A stretch of 64,000 nt of DNA from Ezakiella sp. (GTDB lineage: Bacteria; Bacillota; Clostridia; Tissierellales; Peptoniphilaceae): assembly GCA_022778715.1 (NCBI GenBank), contig JALFRW010000030.1, positions 1 to 64,000 of the forward strand, read 5' to 3'. The position numbers and the translations under genes were made by a program. Shown piece after piece: positions 25,132-34,089 of the stretch; the stretch's first letter is position 1; every line of letters begins with the position of its first letter. The notes beneath the pieces were generated by a model. That model worked only from the letters and a program-made list of their open reading frames with translations, did not search any database and was not told the origin of the DNA.

Positions 25132-26502
25132 ATGGCTAAGAATTTAATTTATGTTTGTAAAAATTGTGGCTATGAGACGATTGGAAAATTCGGCAAATGT
25201 CCAGAGTGCGGCGCTTGGGGGAGTTTCACAGAAAAAGAACTTGAATTAAAAAAATCACAAAAGACGCCGCTAATAAGAAAAATCGGACAAAATAGTGTGC
25301 AAAAATTAAATAATGTGACAGGAAAAAACTCGGACAGAGTGGTTTCAAATATAAAGGAATTTGACAGAGTTATGGGTGGCGGAATTGTTCAAGATTCCGT
25401 CACTATCATATCTGCAAGACCGGGTGCAGGAAAGAGTACCCTTTTAATGCAAATTTCAAATATGCTTGCAAATTTGGGCATGAAGGTTCTTTATGCCAGC
25501 GGCGAAGAAAGTGAAACACAATTGAAAAAACGCGCGGAAAGACTTTTTGACAAGACAAGCGACAACATATTCGTTATTAGTACTAACAGTTTGGATAATG
25601 TAGTGGATAATCTAGATAAGAATGATATAGATGTTTTAATTGTAGACTCGATTCAAACTTTTGTGCTTGAAGAATTTTTACCAAGCAGAGCCGGCAGTCC
25701 AACTCAAAGTTTGGAATGTGCATACAAATGTGTAGAAATAGCAAAGAATAATGAAAGACCTCGAATTGTTTTTTTGGTTGGGCAATTGAACAAAGAAGAT
25801 GAAATTTCAGGTCTGCGTGCAATTGAGCACTTAGTAGATACAGTTTTATATATTGAAGGCGAAAAGGGAGAAGCTATTCGAAATTTGGTAGCCACAAAAA
25901 ATAGATACGGCTCTACTGGTGAAATTGGATTTTTCATTATGGAAGAAAATGGGCTCATTTCAATTGATAATCCGAGTGAATATTTTATGACCGTGAGAGA
26001 TAAACCGGTTAAAGGTTCAGCTCTTGCTTCAATTAAAGAAGGCTCGCGTTCAATTTTGATGGAAGTGGAGAGTCTTATGAGTCAATCGTTTACACCTTAT
26101 CCATCAAGAATCACAGATTATATAAAAAAAGATTCACTAAACATCTGTATAAGCATTTTGGAAGATAAAACGGGACTTAAGTTTTTTGATAAAAATGTGG
26201 TGCTAAAAGCAGTTGGTGGATTTAGGATTTATGATCCATCTATAAATTTTGCAATTATCATGAGTATTGCTAGCTCTTATTATAACAAACCAATTAAAAA
26301 CGATGTTGTGTTTATAGGAGACGTAGCATTAACCGGGGAAGTTAGAAAAGCTCAAAGTATAAATGATAAAATTATGGAAGCAGATAGACTTGGAGTTAAA
26401 GAAATTGCAATTGGGAATAAAAATCCAGATGTTAAGGCAAATAATGCCAATATTGTGCGATTCAAAGATATTATGGAAGCAATAAATTACTATTTGAAAT
26501 AA
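25132..26502 (+). CDS. radA: DNA repair protein RadA
   Basis: 456 aa. Branch-migration ATPase in recombination. N-terminal zinc finger C9xxC12...C23xxC26, Walker A ARPGAGKSTLL, the RadA motif KNRYGSTGEIG, and a C-terminal Lon-protease-like domain ending in GDVALTGEVRKAQ. Begins one base after the clpC stop, the usual gene order in Firmicutes. The operon ends at a terminator overlapping its stop codon. Confidence 0.95.
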   Translation: MAKNLIYVCKNCGYETIGKFGKCPECGAWGSFTEKELELKKSQKTPLIRKIGQNSVQKLNNVTGKNSDRVVSNIKEFDRVMGGGIVQDSVTIISARPGAGKSTLLMQISNMLANLGMKVLYASGEESETQLKKRAERLFDKTSDNIFVISTNSLDNVVDNLDKNDIDVLIVDSIQTFVLEEFLPSRAGSPTQSLECAYKCVEIAKNNERPRIVFLVGQLNKEDEISGLRAIEHLVDTVLYIEGEKGEAIRNLVATKNRYGSTGEIGFFIMEENGLISIDNPSEYFMTVRDKPVKGSALASIKEGSRSILMEVESLMSQSFTPYPSRITDYIKKDSLNICISILEDKTGLKFFDKNVVLKAVGGFRIYDPSINFAIIMSIASSYYNKPIKNDVVFIGDVALTGEVRKAQSINDKIMEADRLGVKEIAIGNKNPDVKANNANIVRFKDIMEAINYYLK

Positions 26503-26528
26503 AGTGTCATTTTTAATGACACTTTTTT
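26502..26528 (+). terminator. Terminator of the ctsR-radA operon
   Basis: AAGTGTCATT and AATGACACTT stem followed by TTTT, overlapping the radA stop codon. Confidence 0.85.
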
Positions 26529-26620
26529 AATTCGTTGCGAATTATTAATAAATTTGGGGTATAAATATTGCAGAATCGTAAAATATATGGTAGACTGGAA
26601 ATGTTGTTATGGGAGAAATT

Positions 26621-27202
26621 ATGAAACGTTTTATTATTTTACTTATCTTTCAAGTTTGTATTTTTACGCTTGGATGCAAAAACAATTCGGATGATTTACT
26701 GAAGTACACAGTTGGTGATGAAGAAATAAATAGTGAAATAGAATCTGACATTGAAAGCAATCATGAATTAGAAGAAAATGATGAATTATTGATTGTGCAC
26801 GTTAGCGGTGCAGTAAAAAGAGCAGGAGTTTATCAATTAAAAAAGGGTAAAAGAGTTGTTGATGCTATTGAAGAAGCTGGCGGACTATTGGAAAACGCCA
26901 ATAATGATTCAATAAATATGGCTGAAAAATTAAAAGACGGCATGAAGATTTATGTACCTAAAGAAGGTGAAAAAGCCTCTCAAGAAGAATCGTCGTTTTA
27001 TATAGATTTAAATTTGGCTACAAAACAAGAACTGATGACTTTACCGGGAATTGGCGAAAAGACCGCAGACAGAATTATAGAATATAGAGAAAAAAAAGAG
27101 TTTAAAAAAGTTGAAGATTTAAAGAAAGTGCCTGGTTTTGGAGAGAAGAAAATGGAATCTCTAAAGGGGTATATTTGTGTGGGAGGCGAAGTATATGAGT
27201 AA
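26621..27202 (+). CDS. comEA: ComEA-like DNA-binding lipoprotein
   Basis: 193 aa from the ATG at 26621, which follows GGGAG. An ATG 12 bases upstream has no ribosome binding site. The signal ends in the lipobox FTLGC, so the protein would be lipid-anchored instead of held by a membrane helix as in Bacillus ComEA. An SLBB domain (HVSGAVKRAGVYQLKKG) is followed by paired helix-hairpin-helix motifs (LPGIGEKTADRIIEYR and VPGFGEKKMESLKG) that bind DNA without sequence preference. Its probable partner comEC is 30 kb away (57342). The 3' end overlaps selD by 8 bases, an unexpected operon partner. Confidence 0.88.
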   Translation: MKRFIILLIFQVCIFTLGCKNNSDDLLKYTVGDEEINSEIESDIESNHELEENDELLIVHVSGAVKRAGVYQLKKGKRVVDAIEEAGGLLENANNDSINMAEKLKDGMKIYVPKEGEKASQEESSFYIDLNLATKQELMTLPGIGEKTADRIIEYREKKEFKKVEDLKKVPGFGEKKMESLKGYICVGGEVYE

Positions 27203-28232
27203 TGTTAAACTAACACATTATGCAAAAACTAGTGGCTGAGCTGCAAAAGTCGGCCCTGACGTATTGTCGCAAGTTTTGCGCGGAATTAATAAAAATAGAA
27301 TTAATGATGATAGACTATTAGTTGGAATTGAGACTTCGGATGATGCTGCAGTTTATGATTTGGGAAATGACGAGCTTTTGATCACAACACTTGACTTTTT
27401 CACGCCAATTGTTGATGATCCATATACTTTTGGGCTAATTGGAGCCGCAAATTCTTTGTCAGACGTTTATGCAATGGGAGGATATCCAAAGATGGCTATG
27501 AACATCGTTTGTTTTCCAAGTTGTCTTGATCCATCAATTTTAACCGAAATTTTAAGAGGCGGATTCGACAAAATGATGGAGGCAAATTGCCTTTGTGTTG
27601 GTGGACACACTGTGCAAGACGATGAGCCAAAGTATGGACTTTCAGTAAATGGTTTTTGCAAAAAAGGTTCATTATTAAGAAATAGTTCCGCAAAGGAAGG
27701 AGATGTTGTGATTATGACAAAGCCAATTGGTACTGGAATTATCACAACAGCGATAAAGGCTGAATTTGCAAATAAAGAAGAAATTGATGACACAGTTAAA
27801 TCAATGAGCACACTAAATGTTTTTGGTCTAAGGGCAATTGAAGCTGGTGGCGGAGCGCATTCAGCAACGGATATAACTGGGTTCGGACTTGGCGGACACT
27901 TGATTGAAATGCTTGATGGAGCTGATTTGTCTTGTGATTTATACACGGAAAATTTGATTACATTAAGAGGAGCGGAGAATTATGCAAAGATGGGGCTTGT
28001 GCCAAAGGGTACTTATGACAATAAAAATTATTTTGCAAATCGATATGAATCATCAAACAATAATTTTGTGGACGATTTGATTTTTGATCCACAAACTTCT
28101 GGCGGATTTTTGATTGCAGTTGATGAAAAGAGAGCTGCAAAAATTATGGAAGCTTTGAAAGACTCTCCATATCCAGGAGCAGTTATTGGTAATATAACTA
28201 AGAAAAGAGAAAAAAGATTATATGTAAAGTAG
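27195..28232 (+). CDS. selD: Selenophosphate synthetase SelD, selenoprotein (in-frame UGA = Sec15)
   Basis: 345 aa, reading through TGA at 27237-27239. Makes selenophosphate, the selenium donor, from selenide and ATP. From ATG 27195 the N-terminus reads KLTHYAKTSG-U-AAKVGPDVL, with U at the place of the catalytic Cys/Sec of the family (GxAxK signature with the following Lys). The rest matches SelD: TTLDFFTPIVDDPYTFG, DVYAMGG, GGHTVQDDEPKYGLSVNG and TDITGFGLGGHL. A TTG 23 codons downstream (27264) would delete the active site and is rejected. Followed by selA, selB and tRNA-Sec, which supply exactly what this UGA needs. Confidence 0.95.
27238..27281 (+). promoter_or_regulatory. Candidate bacterial SECIS element in selD
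   Basis: Bacterial SECIS hairpins begin right after the UGA inside the coding region. Here GCAAAA (27243-27248) can pair with TTTTGC (27274-27279), and GTC (27249-27251) with GAC (27258-27260) around a GC-rich apical loop. This is a hand-drawn fold and not a computed structure. Confidence 0.45.
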
Positions 28233-28239
28233 GTGCTAA

Positions 28240-29619
28240 ATGTATAATAGAATTCCAAAGATGGATGATATTTTAAAATACGAAAAAGTGGCAAAGATTG
28301 CAGAAGAATTTGATACCGATTATTTAAAATCGGTAATAAATGAATGCTTAAACGATCTTCGGGGTGATATAAAAAACAGAATTTCGGAACAGGATTTGAT
28401 GGAAAAAATTAGCAATTTGGAAAGTGAAATTTTAAATAAAATTTCAATTAATAAACGCGATAGACTTATACCAGTTGTCAATGCAACAGGAACTGTAATT
28501 CATACAAATTTGGGCAGAAGTCTAATCAATAAAGAAATGTCAGAATCAATAGACAAGATTTTGCTTTGTTATTCTAATTTGGAATATAACTTGGAAACTG
28601 GCAAAAGAGGGCTTAGATATTCAAATATTGAAGAACTTATAACTGCGGTTACTGGAGCTGAATCAGCAATGGTTGTAAACAATAATGCTGCAGCTGTTAT
28701 GCTAGTGTTATCTGAATTTGCAAAAGGCAAAGAGGCGATCATTAGTCGAGGTGAGTTAATTGAAATTGGTGGTAGCTTTAGAATTCCTGAGGTTATGAAG
28801 CTCAGCGGTTGTGAGCTTGTGGAAGTTGGCACTACTAATAAAACTCATATCTTTGATTATCAAAATGCAATAACAGAAAACACGGGTGTGATTTTAAAAG
28901 TGCACACTTCAAATTATAAAGTTGTCGGTTTTACGGTAGGAGTTTCCAGTGATGAACTAAAAAAAGTTGCAGATGACAATAATATCATTTTAATTGAAGA
29001 CTTGGGCAGCGGTGTGCTTGTGAATTTGGAAGAGTATGGAATTGCTCATGAACCAACAGTTCAAGAATCCATCAAATCCGGAATTGATATTGTGACATTC
29101 AGTGGAGATAAATTGCTCGGTGGTCCTCAAGCAGGAATTATCATTGGCAAAAAAGAATATATTGATAGACTAAGAAAAAATCAATTAACAAGAGCACTTC
29201 GTGTTGATAAAATCACAATCAAACTTTTAGAAGAAGTTTTCAAAGTTTATTATTTTGAAAAAGAGCCGGCAAAAGTGATTCCAACCTTAAAGATGATTAC
29301 TTTGGATGAAAATGAAATTCTATGCCGTGCAACAAAACTTTCTGAGAAGCTAAATATTTTGGGATATAGTACTGAAATTATGGAAGATTACAGCGAAGTG
29401 GGTGGCGGGAGTTTGCCAACTGAAGAGCTTAAAACCCATGTGGTTTGTGTAAAAGACGATAAACTTTCAGAAAACGAAATCGATTATAAATTGAGACATT
29501 TGAGTTATCCGGTGGTTGGAAGAATTCACGAAGGAAACTATATTTTAGATCCAAGAACATTTGTGGAGGGTGATATTTCACGAATAGTTTTAGCTTTTAA
29601 GGAAATAAAGGAAATATAA
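28240..29619 (+). CDS. selA: L-seryl-tRNA(Sec) selenium transferase SelA
   Basis: 459 aa, the family length. PLP enzyme that converts Ser-tRNA-Sec to Sec-tRNA-Sec with selenophosphate. The PLP lysine lies in TFSGDKLLGGPQAG. NATGTVIHTNLGRS and EYNLETGKRGLRY are family blocks. It sits 7 bases after selD and overlaps selB by one base (TAATG), so the cluster is one translation-coupled unit. Confidence 0.96.
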   Translation: MYNRIPKMDDILKYEKVAKIAEEFDTDYLKSVINECLNDLRGDIKNRISEQDLMEKISNLESEILNKISINKRDRLIPVVNATGTVIHTNLGRSLINKEMSESIDKILLCYSNLEYNLETGKRGLRYSNIEELITAVTGAESAMVVNNNAAAVMLVLSEFAKGKEAIISRGELIEIGGSFRIPEVMKLSGCELVEVGTTNKTHIFDYQNAITENTGVILKVHTSNYKVVGFTVGVSSDELKKVADDNNIILIEDLGSGVLVNLEEYGIAHEPTVQESIKSGIDIVTFSGDKLLGGPQAGIIIGKKEYIDRLRKNQLTRALRVDKITIKLLEEVFKVYYFEKEPAKVIPTLKMITLDENEILCRATKLSEKLNILGYSTEIMEDYSEVGGGSLPTEELKTHVVCVKDDKLSENEIDYKLRHLSYPVVGRIHEGNYILDPRTFVEGDISRIVLAFKEIKEI

Positions 29620-31502
29620 TGAAGCATTTTATTATTGGAACAGCCGGTCACATTGACCATGGCAAAACTTCGCTAATTAGAGCACTAACAGGTAGAAATA
29701 CTGATAGGCTTAAAGAAGAACAAAAAAGAGGAATTACAATTGACCTCGGTTTCACTTATTATGACGACCCATCCGGTACTAGAATCGGGATTGTAGACGT
29801 GCCGGGGCACGAAAAGTTTGTTAAAAATATGCTTTCTGGTGTTCATGGCATGGATTTGGTGCTTGTGATTATTGCAGCAGACGAAGGCATTATGCCTCAA
29901 ACGATTGAACATTTAAACATTCTCGAACTTTTGGGCGTGAAAAACGGAATTGTAGTAATTTCAAAGACGGATATGGTAGAAAAAGATTGGATGGAACTAG
30001 TTGAAAGCGATATCAAAGATTATATTTTAGACACCTTTTTAAAAGATGCACCAATTATTAAAGTTAGTTCCAAAACCGGCGAAGGGATTGAAGAGCTAAA
30101 GGAGAAGATTTCTGAATATGTACAAAAAGTACCTGAAGAAGAGGACGATAGCTTTGGAATTTTGTCAGTTGACAGAGTGTTCACTTTAAAGGGTGTGGGT
30201 ACCGTTGTAACAGGCACTCAAACTCAAGGCAAATTTCGCATAAATGAAGATGTGTTTATTTATCCGGAAATGCTTGAAACAAAAATAAAATCTATTCAGG
30301 TGCATGGGGAAGATGTGAATGAAAGCATGAAATCTCAACGTGTGGCACTAAATCTTTCTGGAATAAAAAAAGAAGATATTAATAGAGGTTCTGTTATTTC
30401 TAAAAAGGGTGAACTTCTGGTTTCAAACTTCCTGGACGTCAAATTAAAATGCATCAAAAATTCTCAATACACAATCAAAAATCGATCAAGAGTGAGATTC
30501 CATATAGGAAGCAAGGAAACTCTTGGAAGAGTGATTTTGCTTGATAGAAGCGAGCTTATGCAAGGTGAAGAATGCTATGCACAAATTGAGCTTGAAGAAG
30601 AAATTGTTGCTCTTAGAAAAGATAAGTTTATTGTAAGATTTTATAGTCCGGTTATAACAATTGGTGGTGGAGTTATTTTAGAATTAAAACCATCTAGAAA
30701 GAAAAGATTTAGAGAAGAATCTTTGGAACTTATCAAAAACAAAGATACTGATGATATTAATCGTACAATCATTGCAATTTTAGAAGACCACAAAAAAGAT
30801 GTGCTAGAAAAAGATGAACTAAAAAAGCTTTTATCAATTGATGAAACTGAGCTTAATGACAATATTTTGGAGCTTGAAGATCTCAATTTAGTTGAAATTA
30901 TTTTAGATGATTATATAATTTTAAAATCTAAACTTGAAAAGCTTAAGAAAGACATGACTGCTTATTTGGAAGATTATCACAATAAATATCCGCTCAGATA
31001 TGGAGTTTCACTTGAAGAAGTAAGAAATAAATTTGTTCGAGATATTAATTCAAAAGTTCAAGATGCTATCATAGAAAGAGTTGTTGCTAATAGCGACATT
31101 ATAATAGAAGGCGATTTGGTGCTTCTGAGTTCCTTCATTAGAAAATATACACCTGAAGAAGAAAAGCTCAAAGAAAAAACTGTTGCATTTATGAAAAAAG
31201 AAGATCGTTTATACAGAAAAGATGAGCTAGAAGGAGTTACCAACGATTTTATAAACGCTCTAATTAAAGATAAAGTTTTGATTGAAATAGACAAAGAAGT
31301 GATGCTTTATGAGTATTATTTATATTGTACTGATAAGCTTTTGGCACTATTCAAATCTAATGATATAATAAACGTGAAAATCTTTAGAGATGAACTTGGA
31401 ACGAATAGAAAGACAGCAATAGCTCTTCTAGAATATTATGACATGAAAAAAATAACTAGAAGACAAGGCGATAATAGAGTGTTAGTAAACAGAAGGAGTT
31501 AA
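29619..31502 (+). CDS. selB: Selenocysteine-specific elongation factor SelB
   Basis: 627 aa. GTPase that carries Sec-tRNA-Sec to the ribosome and binds SECIS RNA. The G domain has GTAGHIDHGKTSLIRALTG, DVPGHEKFV and SKTD. Beta-barrel domains II-III follow, then an extended C-terminal part of winged-helix repeats (about 370-627; for example LLALFKSNDIINVKIFRDELGTNRKTAIALLEY), which is the RNA-binding arm. The gene ends one base before the start of the response regulator. Confidence 0.96.
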   Translation: MKHFIIGTAGHIDHGKTSLIRALTGRNTDRLKEEQKRGITIDLGFTYYDDPSGTRIGIVDVPGHEKFVKNMLSGVHGMDLVLVIIAADEGIMPQTIEHLNILELLGVKNGIVVISKTDMVEKDWMELVESDIKDYILDTFLKDAPIIKVSSKTGEGIEELKEKISEYVQKVPEEEDDSFGILSVDRVFTLKGVGTVVTGTQTQGKFRINEDVFIYPEMLETKIKSIQVHGEDVNESMKSQRVALNLSGIKKEDINRGSVISKKGELLVSNFLDVKLKCIKNSQYTIKNRSRVRFHIGSKETLGRVILLDRSELMQGEECYAQIELEEEIVALRKDKFIVRFYSPVITIGGGVILELKPSRKKRFREESLELIKNKDTDDINRTIIAILEDHKKDVLEKDELKKLLSIDETELNDNILELEDLNLVEIILDDYIILKSKLEKLKKDMTAYLEDYHNKYPLRYGVSLEEVRNKFVRDINSKVQDAIIERVVANSDIIIEGDLVLLSSFIRKYTPEEEKLKEKTVAFMKKEDRLYRKDELEGVTNDFINALIKDKVLIEIDKEVMLYEYYLYCTDKLLALFKSNDIINVKIFRDELGTNRKTAIALLEYYDMKKITRRQGDNRVLVNRRS

Positions 31503-31503
31503 C

Positions 31504-32205
31504 TTGAATATAGTAATTTTAGACGAAGATAAAATTGCTGCGAGTAATCTTTCATATTCTATGCAGCAGGATGACTATAATGTGACAGTTGTAAGGAGTC
31601 CTGAGAGCGAGATTGAAAATATCAAAAAAGGAAAATACGATTTTGTGATTACGGATTTGATTTTTAAATCTATAAATGGTCTCACATTGATTCAGAACAT
31701 AAGAAAAGCATGTGATGTGCCAATAATTGTTACAACAAATATAGATGATGATATTCAAAAAATTCTCGCTTTAGAGTATGGAGCTGATGATTATCTTATA
31801 AAACCCTATAATATTTTGGAGCTTAAGGTAAGAATGAAAGCAATACTTCGAAGGAAGAAAGCTCAAGTAAATGAAAAGTCGGAAATTGAAATTAAATTTG
31901 ATGATTATACTATTAAACCGATAGGTAGAGTACTCTCGAAAGGGGATACCAATATTTCCTTAACAGGGAAAGAATTCGATTTGCTATATGTAATGAGTTT
32001 GAATCCTGGCAGAGTATATTCTAGAGAAGAACTTATGACTAAGATTTGGGGATATGATTACTACGGAGACGCAAGAAGTATAGATGTGCATATAAGAAGA
32101 ATTAGAGAAAAGATTGAGACAGATTCTAAGAATCCAAAGTATGTTTTGACAAAATGGGGACTTGGGTATTATTTTTATGATTATAGAAATAACGGAGCTG
32201 AATAA
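31504..32205 (+). CDS. OmpR/PhoB-family response regulator without an adjacent kinase
   Basis: 233 aa. The receiver domain (1-115) has all phosphorylation residues: acidic pair D7/D9, phosphoacceptor D51, T77/T78 and K100. A C-terminal winged helix follows (LTGKEFDLLYVMSLNPGRVYSREEL, then RSIDVHIRRIREKIE), so it is expected to bind DNA when phosphorylated. TTG start at 31504 behind AAGGAG, one base after selB, so it is co-transcribed with the sel genes. No histidine kinase is near. Its target and kinase are unknown. Confidence 0.9.
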   Translation: MNIVILDEDKIAASNLSYSMQQDDYNVTVVRSPESEIENIKKGKYDFVITDLIFKSINGLTLIQNIRKACDVPIIVTTNIDDDIQKILALEYGADDYLIKPYNILELKVRMKAILRRKKAQVNEKSEIEIKFDDYTIKPIGRVLSKGDTNISLTGKEFDLLYVMSLNPGRVYSREELMTKIWGYDYYGDARSIDVHIRRIREKIETDSKNPKYVLTKWGLGYYFYDYRNNGAE

Positions 32206-32232
32206 ATAATTTTTAACAAAGTTTTAAACTAC

Positions 32233-32261
32233 TTGAAATATTAAAACTAATGTAGTATAAT
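32233..32261 (+). promoter_or_regulatory. Promoter of tRNA-Sec
   Basis: TTGAAA (32233-32238), 17-base spacer, TATAAT (32256-32261), about 20 bases before the tRNA 5' end. Confidence 0.8.
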
Positions 32262-32281
32262 AACTCGTGTTGATTATTATT

Positions 32282-32378
32282 GGGGGTAGATGAGTCCTGG
32301 TGGGCTCTCCGGTCTTCAAAACCGGCAAATGGGGTTCAGAGCTTCATTGGTGTGTTCGATTCGCACGTACTCCCGCCA
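32282..32378 (+). tRNA. selC: tRNA-Sec (UCA anticodon)
   Basis: 97 nt including an encoded CCA. The anticodon stem CCGGT-CTTCAAA-ACCGG gives anticodon TCA, which reads UGA. The D-stem has six base pairs (GAGTCC/GGGCTC) with a tiny TGGT loop, as in tRNA-Sec. The extra arm is long (about 32324-32350). The T arm is GTGTG-TTCGATT-CGCAC and the acceptor GGGGGTA pairs with TACTCCC. Own promoter upstream and terminator downstream. Confidence 0.95.
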
Positions 32379-32386
32379 TTTTGTTT

Positions 32387-32416
32387 GAGCTATTTTAATT
32401 ATAGCTCATTTTTTTT
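32387..32416 (+). terminator. Terminator of tRNA-Sec
   Basis: GAGCTAT and ATAGCTC stem around TTTAATT, followed by nine T. It runs directly into the ribosome binding site AGGAGGG (32417-32423) of the mutase gene. Confidence 0.85.
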
Positions 32417-32426
32417 AGGAGGGTAA

Positions 32427-34043
32427 ATGGAAAAAGTTTGGATTGATGAAAAAATATTTGGCAGTGAAACGATTAACAATATAAAAAAAATGAGTGAAGA
32501 TGAATTAGCTGATGCTTTTAAAGAAAATTTGAAATTTGGGACAGCGGGTCTTCGCGGAAAAATGGGAGCAGGCACAAATAGAATGAATGTGCACACAGTA
32601 AAAAAAGCGGCAGTTGCAATTGCAAAATGGATAATAAAAAATGGAGCAGCAGATTCTGGTGTAGTGATTGGATACGATGTTAGAAAAAACAGTGATGAAT
32701 TTGCAAAAATAACTGCAGAAGTGATGGAGTACTATAAAATAAATTATACCCTTTTAAATGGATACACACCAACTCCAATTATTGCATATAGCGTGCTTAA
32801 ATATGGATATTTTTGCGGTATTATGGTTACTGCGAGCCACAATCCAAAAGACTACAACGGGTACAAAGTTTATGCGAAAAATGGTTCGCAGATTTTAAAT
32901 GAAGATGCAGAAATCATAGAGAGATTTATAAATGAATTAAGTTATGAAAAAATAACTAATATAAAATCTGAAGAGATAGAATGGACAGATCCGGAAAAAA
33001 TTGAAACTGATTATTTTAATGATATTTTATCAGATTCTTTATTGGATGATTTAAGCGAAATGTGTGTGGTATATAGCCCATTTAATGGCTGTGGCGAAAA
33101 ATTGGCAAAAAAAATTTTAAAAGCTAAAAAAGTGAAATATTTTATTCCAGTAGCGCAGGAGTTTAGAGATGAAAATTTCACAACAATTAATTATCCAAAT
33201 CCGGAAGTAGATGAAACTTTTGATCTTTCTATTGAACTTGCAAACAAAAAAGGCGCTGATTTGATTATAACAAATGACCCAGATGCCGACAGAATAAGGA
33301 TTGCTATAAAAGAAAATGGAGAGTTTAAGATTTTAACCGGAAATGAGCTTGGAGGTCTTTTATGCTATTTTATTGTAAATATCAGAAGAGATAAAGGCTT
33401 CACAAACAATGCAAGGATTGTTAAAACAGTGGTGACGGATGATTTGGGAAAAGAGATAGCAGAAAGATATGGATATGATGTAGAAGAAACATTGACAGGG
33501 TTTAAATGGATTTCTCAATATTCAAATTGCCAAGACATTAGGTTTATAATGGGTTATGAAGAATCAATTGGTTATCAAATAGGAACAGAAGTACATGACA
33601 AAGACGGTTTGTCTGCGCTACTTTTTGTGATTGATGCATATAGATATTTCAGATTGAAAGGCATGAAGTTTTCGCAAGTTATGGATAAAATTTACTTTGA
33701 ATTTGGATATCACGAAGAAAATAATTTTTCAATTTATTTTGAAGAAAATCTTGAATATATGAAAAATGCCATGAATGAATTTAGAAATGAATTTGAGGAT
33801 GAGTTTTTCGGTGTAAAGATTATAGATAAAAAAGATTTTTTGAAATCGGAAACTCCAAATATGTTAAGCGATTTAATTATATTTTATCTCAAAAACAATA
33901 TTAAAATTTGCGTAAGGCCATCGGGCACTGAGCCAAAACTAAAATTTTATATGTATGGTGTGGGCGAGAATAGGGAAGATATACAAGATGGATTAAGAGT
34001 TTTAAGAAATAATATCGAAAAGGTTTTAAACATACAAAAATAA
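32427..34043 (+). CDS. Phosphohexomutase (phosphoglucomutase/phosphomannomutase family)
   Basis: 538 aa. Interconverts hexose 1- and 6-phosphates. The phosphoserine loop VTASHNPKDYNGYKVY, the metal loop TNDPDADRIRIA, the sugar loop GYEESIGYQIG and the phosphate loop RPSGTEPKLKFYMY are all present. Length and LKFGTAGLRGKMGAGTNRMN at the N-terminus fit the PgcA-type alpha-phosphoglucomutases of Firmicutes more than GlmM (about 450). No promoter of its own is evident, because the tRNA-Sec terminator ends at its ribosome binding site. It may depend on read-through. Confidence 0.9.
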   Translation: MEKVWIDEKIFGSETINNIKKMSEDELADAFKENLKFGTAGLRGKMGAGTNRMNVHTVKKAAVAIAKWIIKNGAADSGVVIGYDVRKNSDEFAKITAEVMEYYKINYTLLNGYTPTPIIAYSVLKYGYFCGIMVTASHNPKDYNGYKVYAKNGSQILNEDAEIIERFINELSYEKITNIKSEEIEWTDPEKIETDYFNDILSDSLLDDLSEMCVVYSPFNGCGEKLAKKILKAKKVKYFIPVAQEFRDENFTTINYPNPEVDETFDLSIELANKKGADLIITNDPDADRIRIAIKENGEFKILTGNELGGLLCYFIVNIRRDKGFTNNARIVKTVVTDDLGKEIAERYGYDVEETLTGFKWISQYSNCQDIRFIMGYEESIGYQIGTEVHDKDGLSALLFVIDAYRYFRLKGMKFSQVMDKIYFEFGYHEENNFSIYFEENLEYMKNAMNEFRNEFEDEFFGVKIIDKKDFLKSETPNMLSDLIIFYLKNNIKICVRPSGTEPKLKFYMYGVGENREDIQDGLRVLRNNIEKVLNIQK

Positions 34044-34067
34044 GAGCTGAAAATTCAGCTCTTTTTT
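34042..34067. terminator. Bidirectional terminator between the mutase and sdaAA
   Basis: AAGAGCTGAA and TTCAGCTCTT stem followed by TTTT. The minus strand also shows a T-rich run after the stem. Between it and the sdaAA stop are four TTTA units. Confidence 0.8.
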
Positions 34068-34089
34068 ATTTATATATTTATTTATTTAT

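Noticed and set aside
27264-28232. selD starting at TTG 27264
   Set aside because: This would remove the conserved N-terminus with the active-site position. Reading UGA as Sec from ATG 27195 restores the family sequence, and all Sec genes follow.
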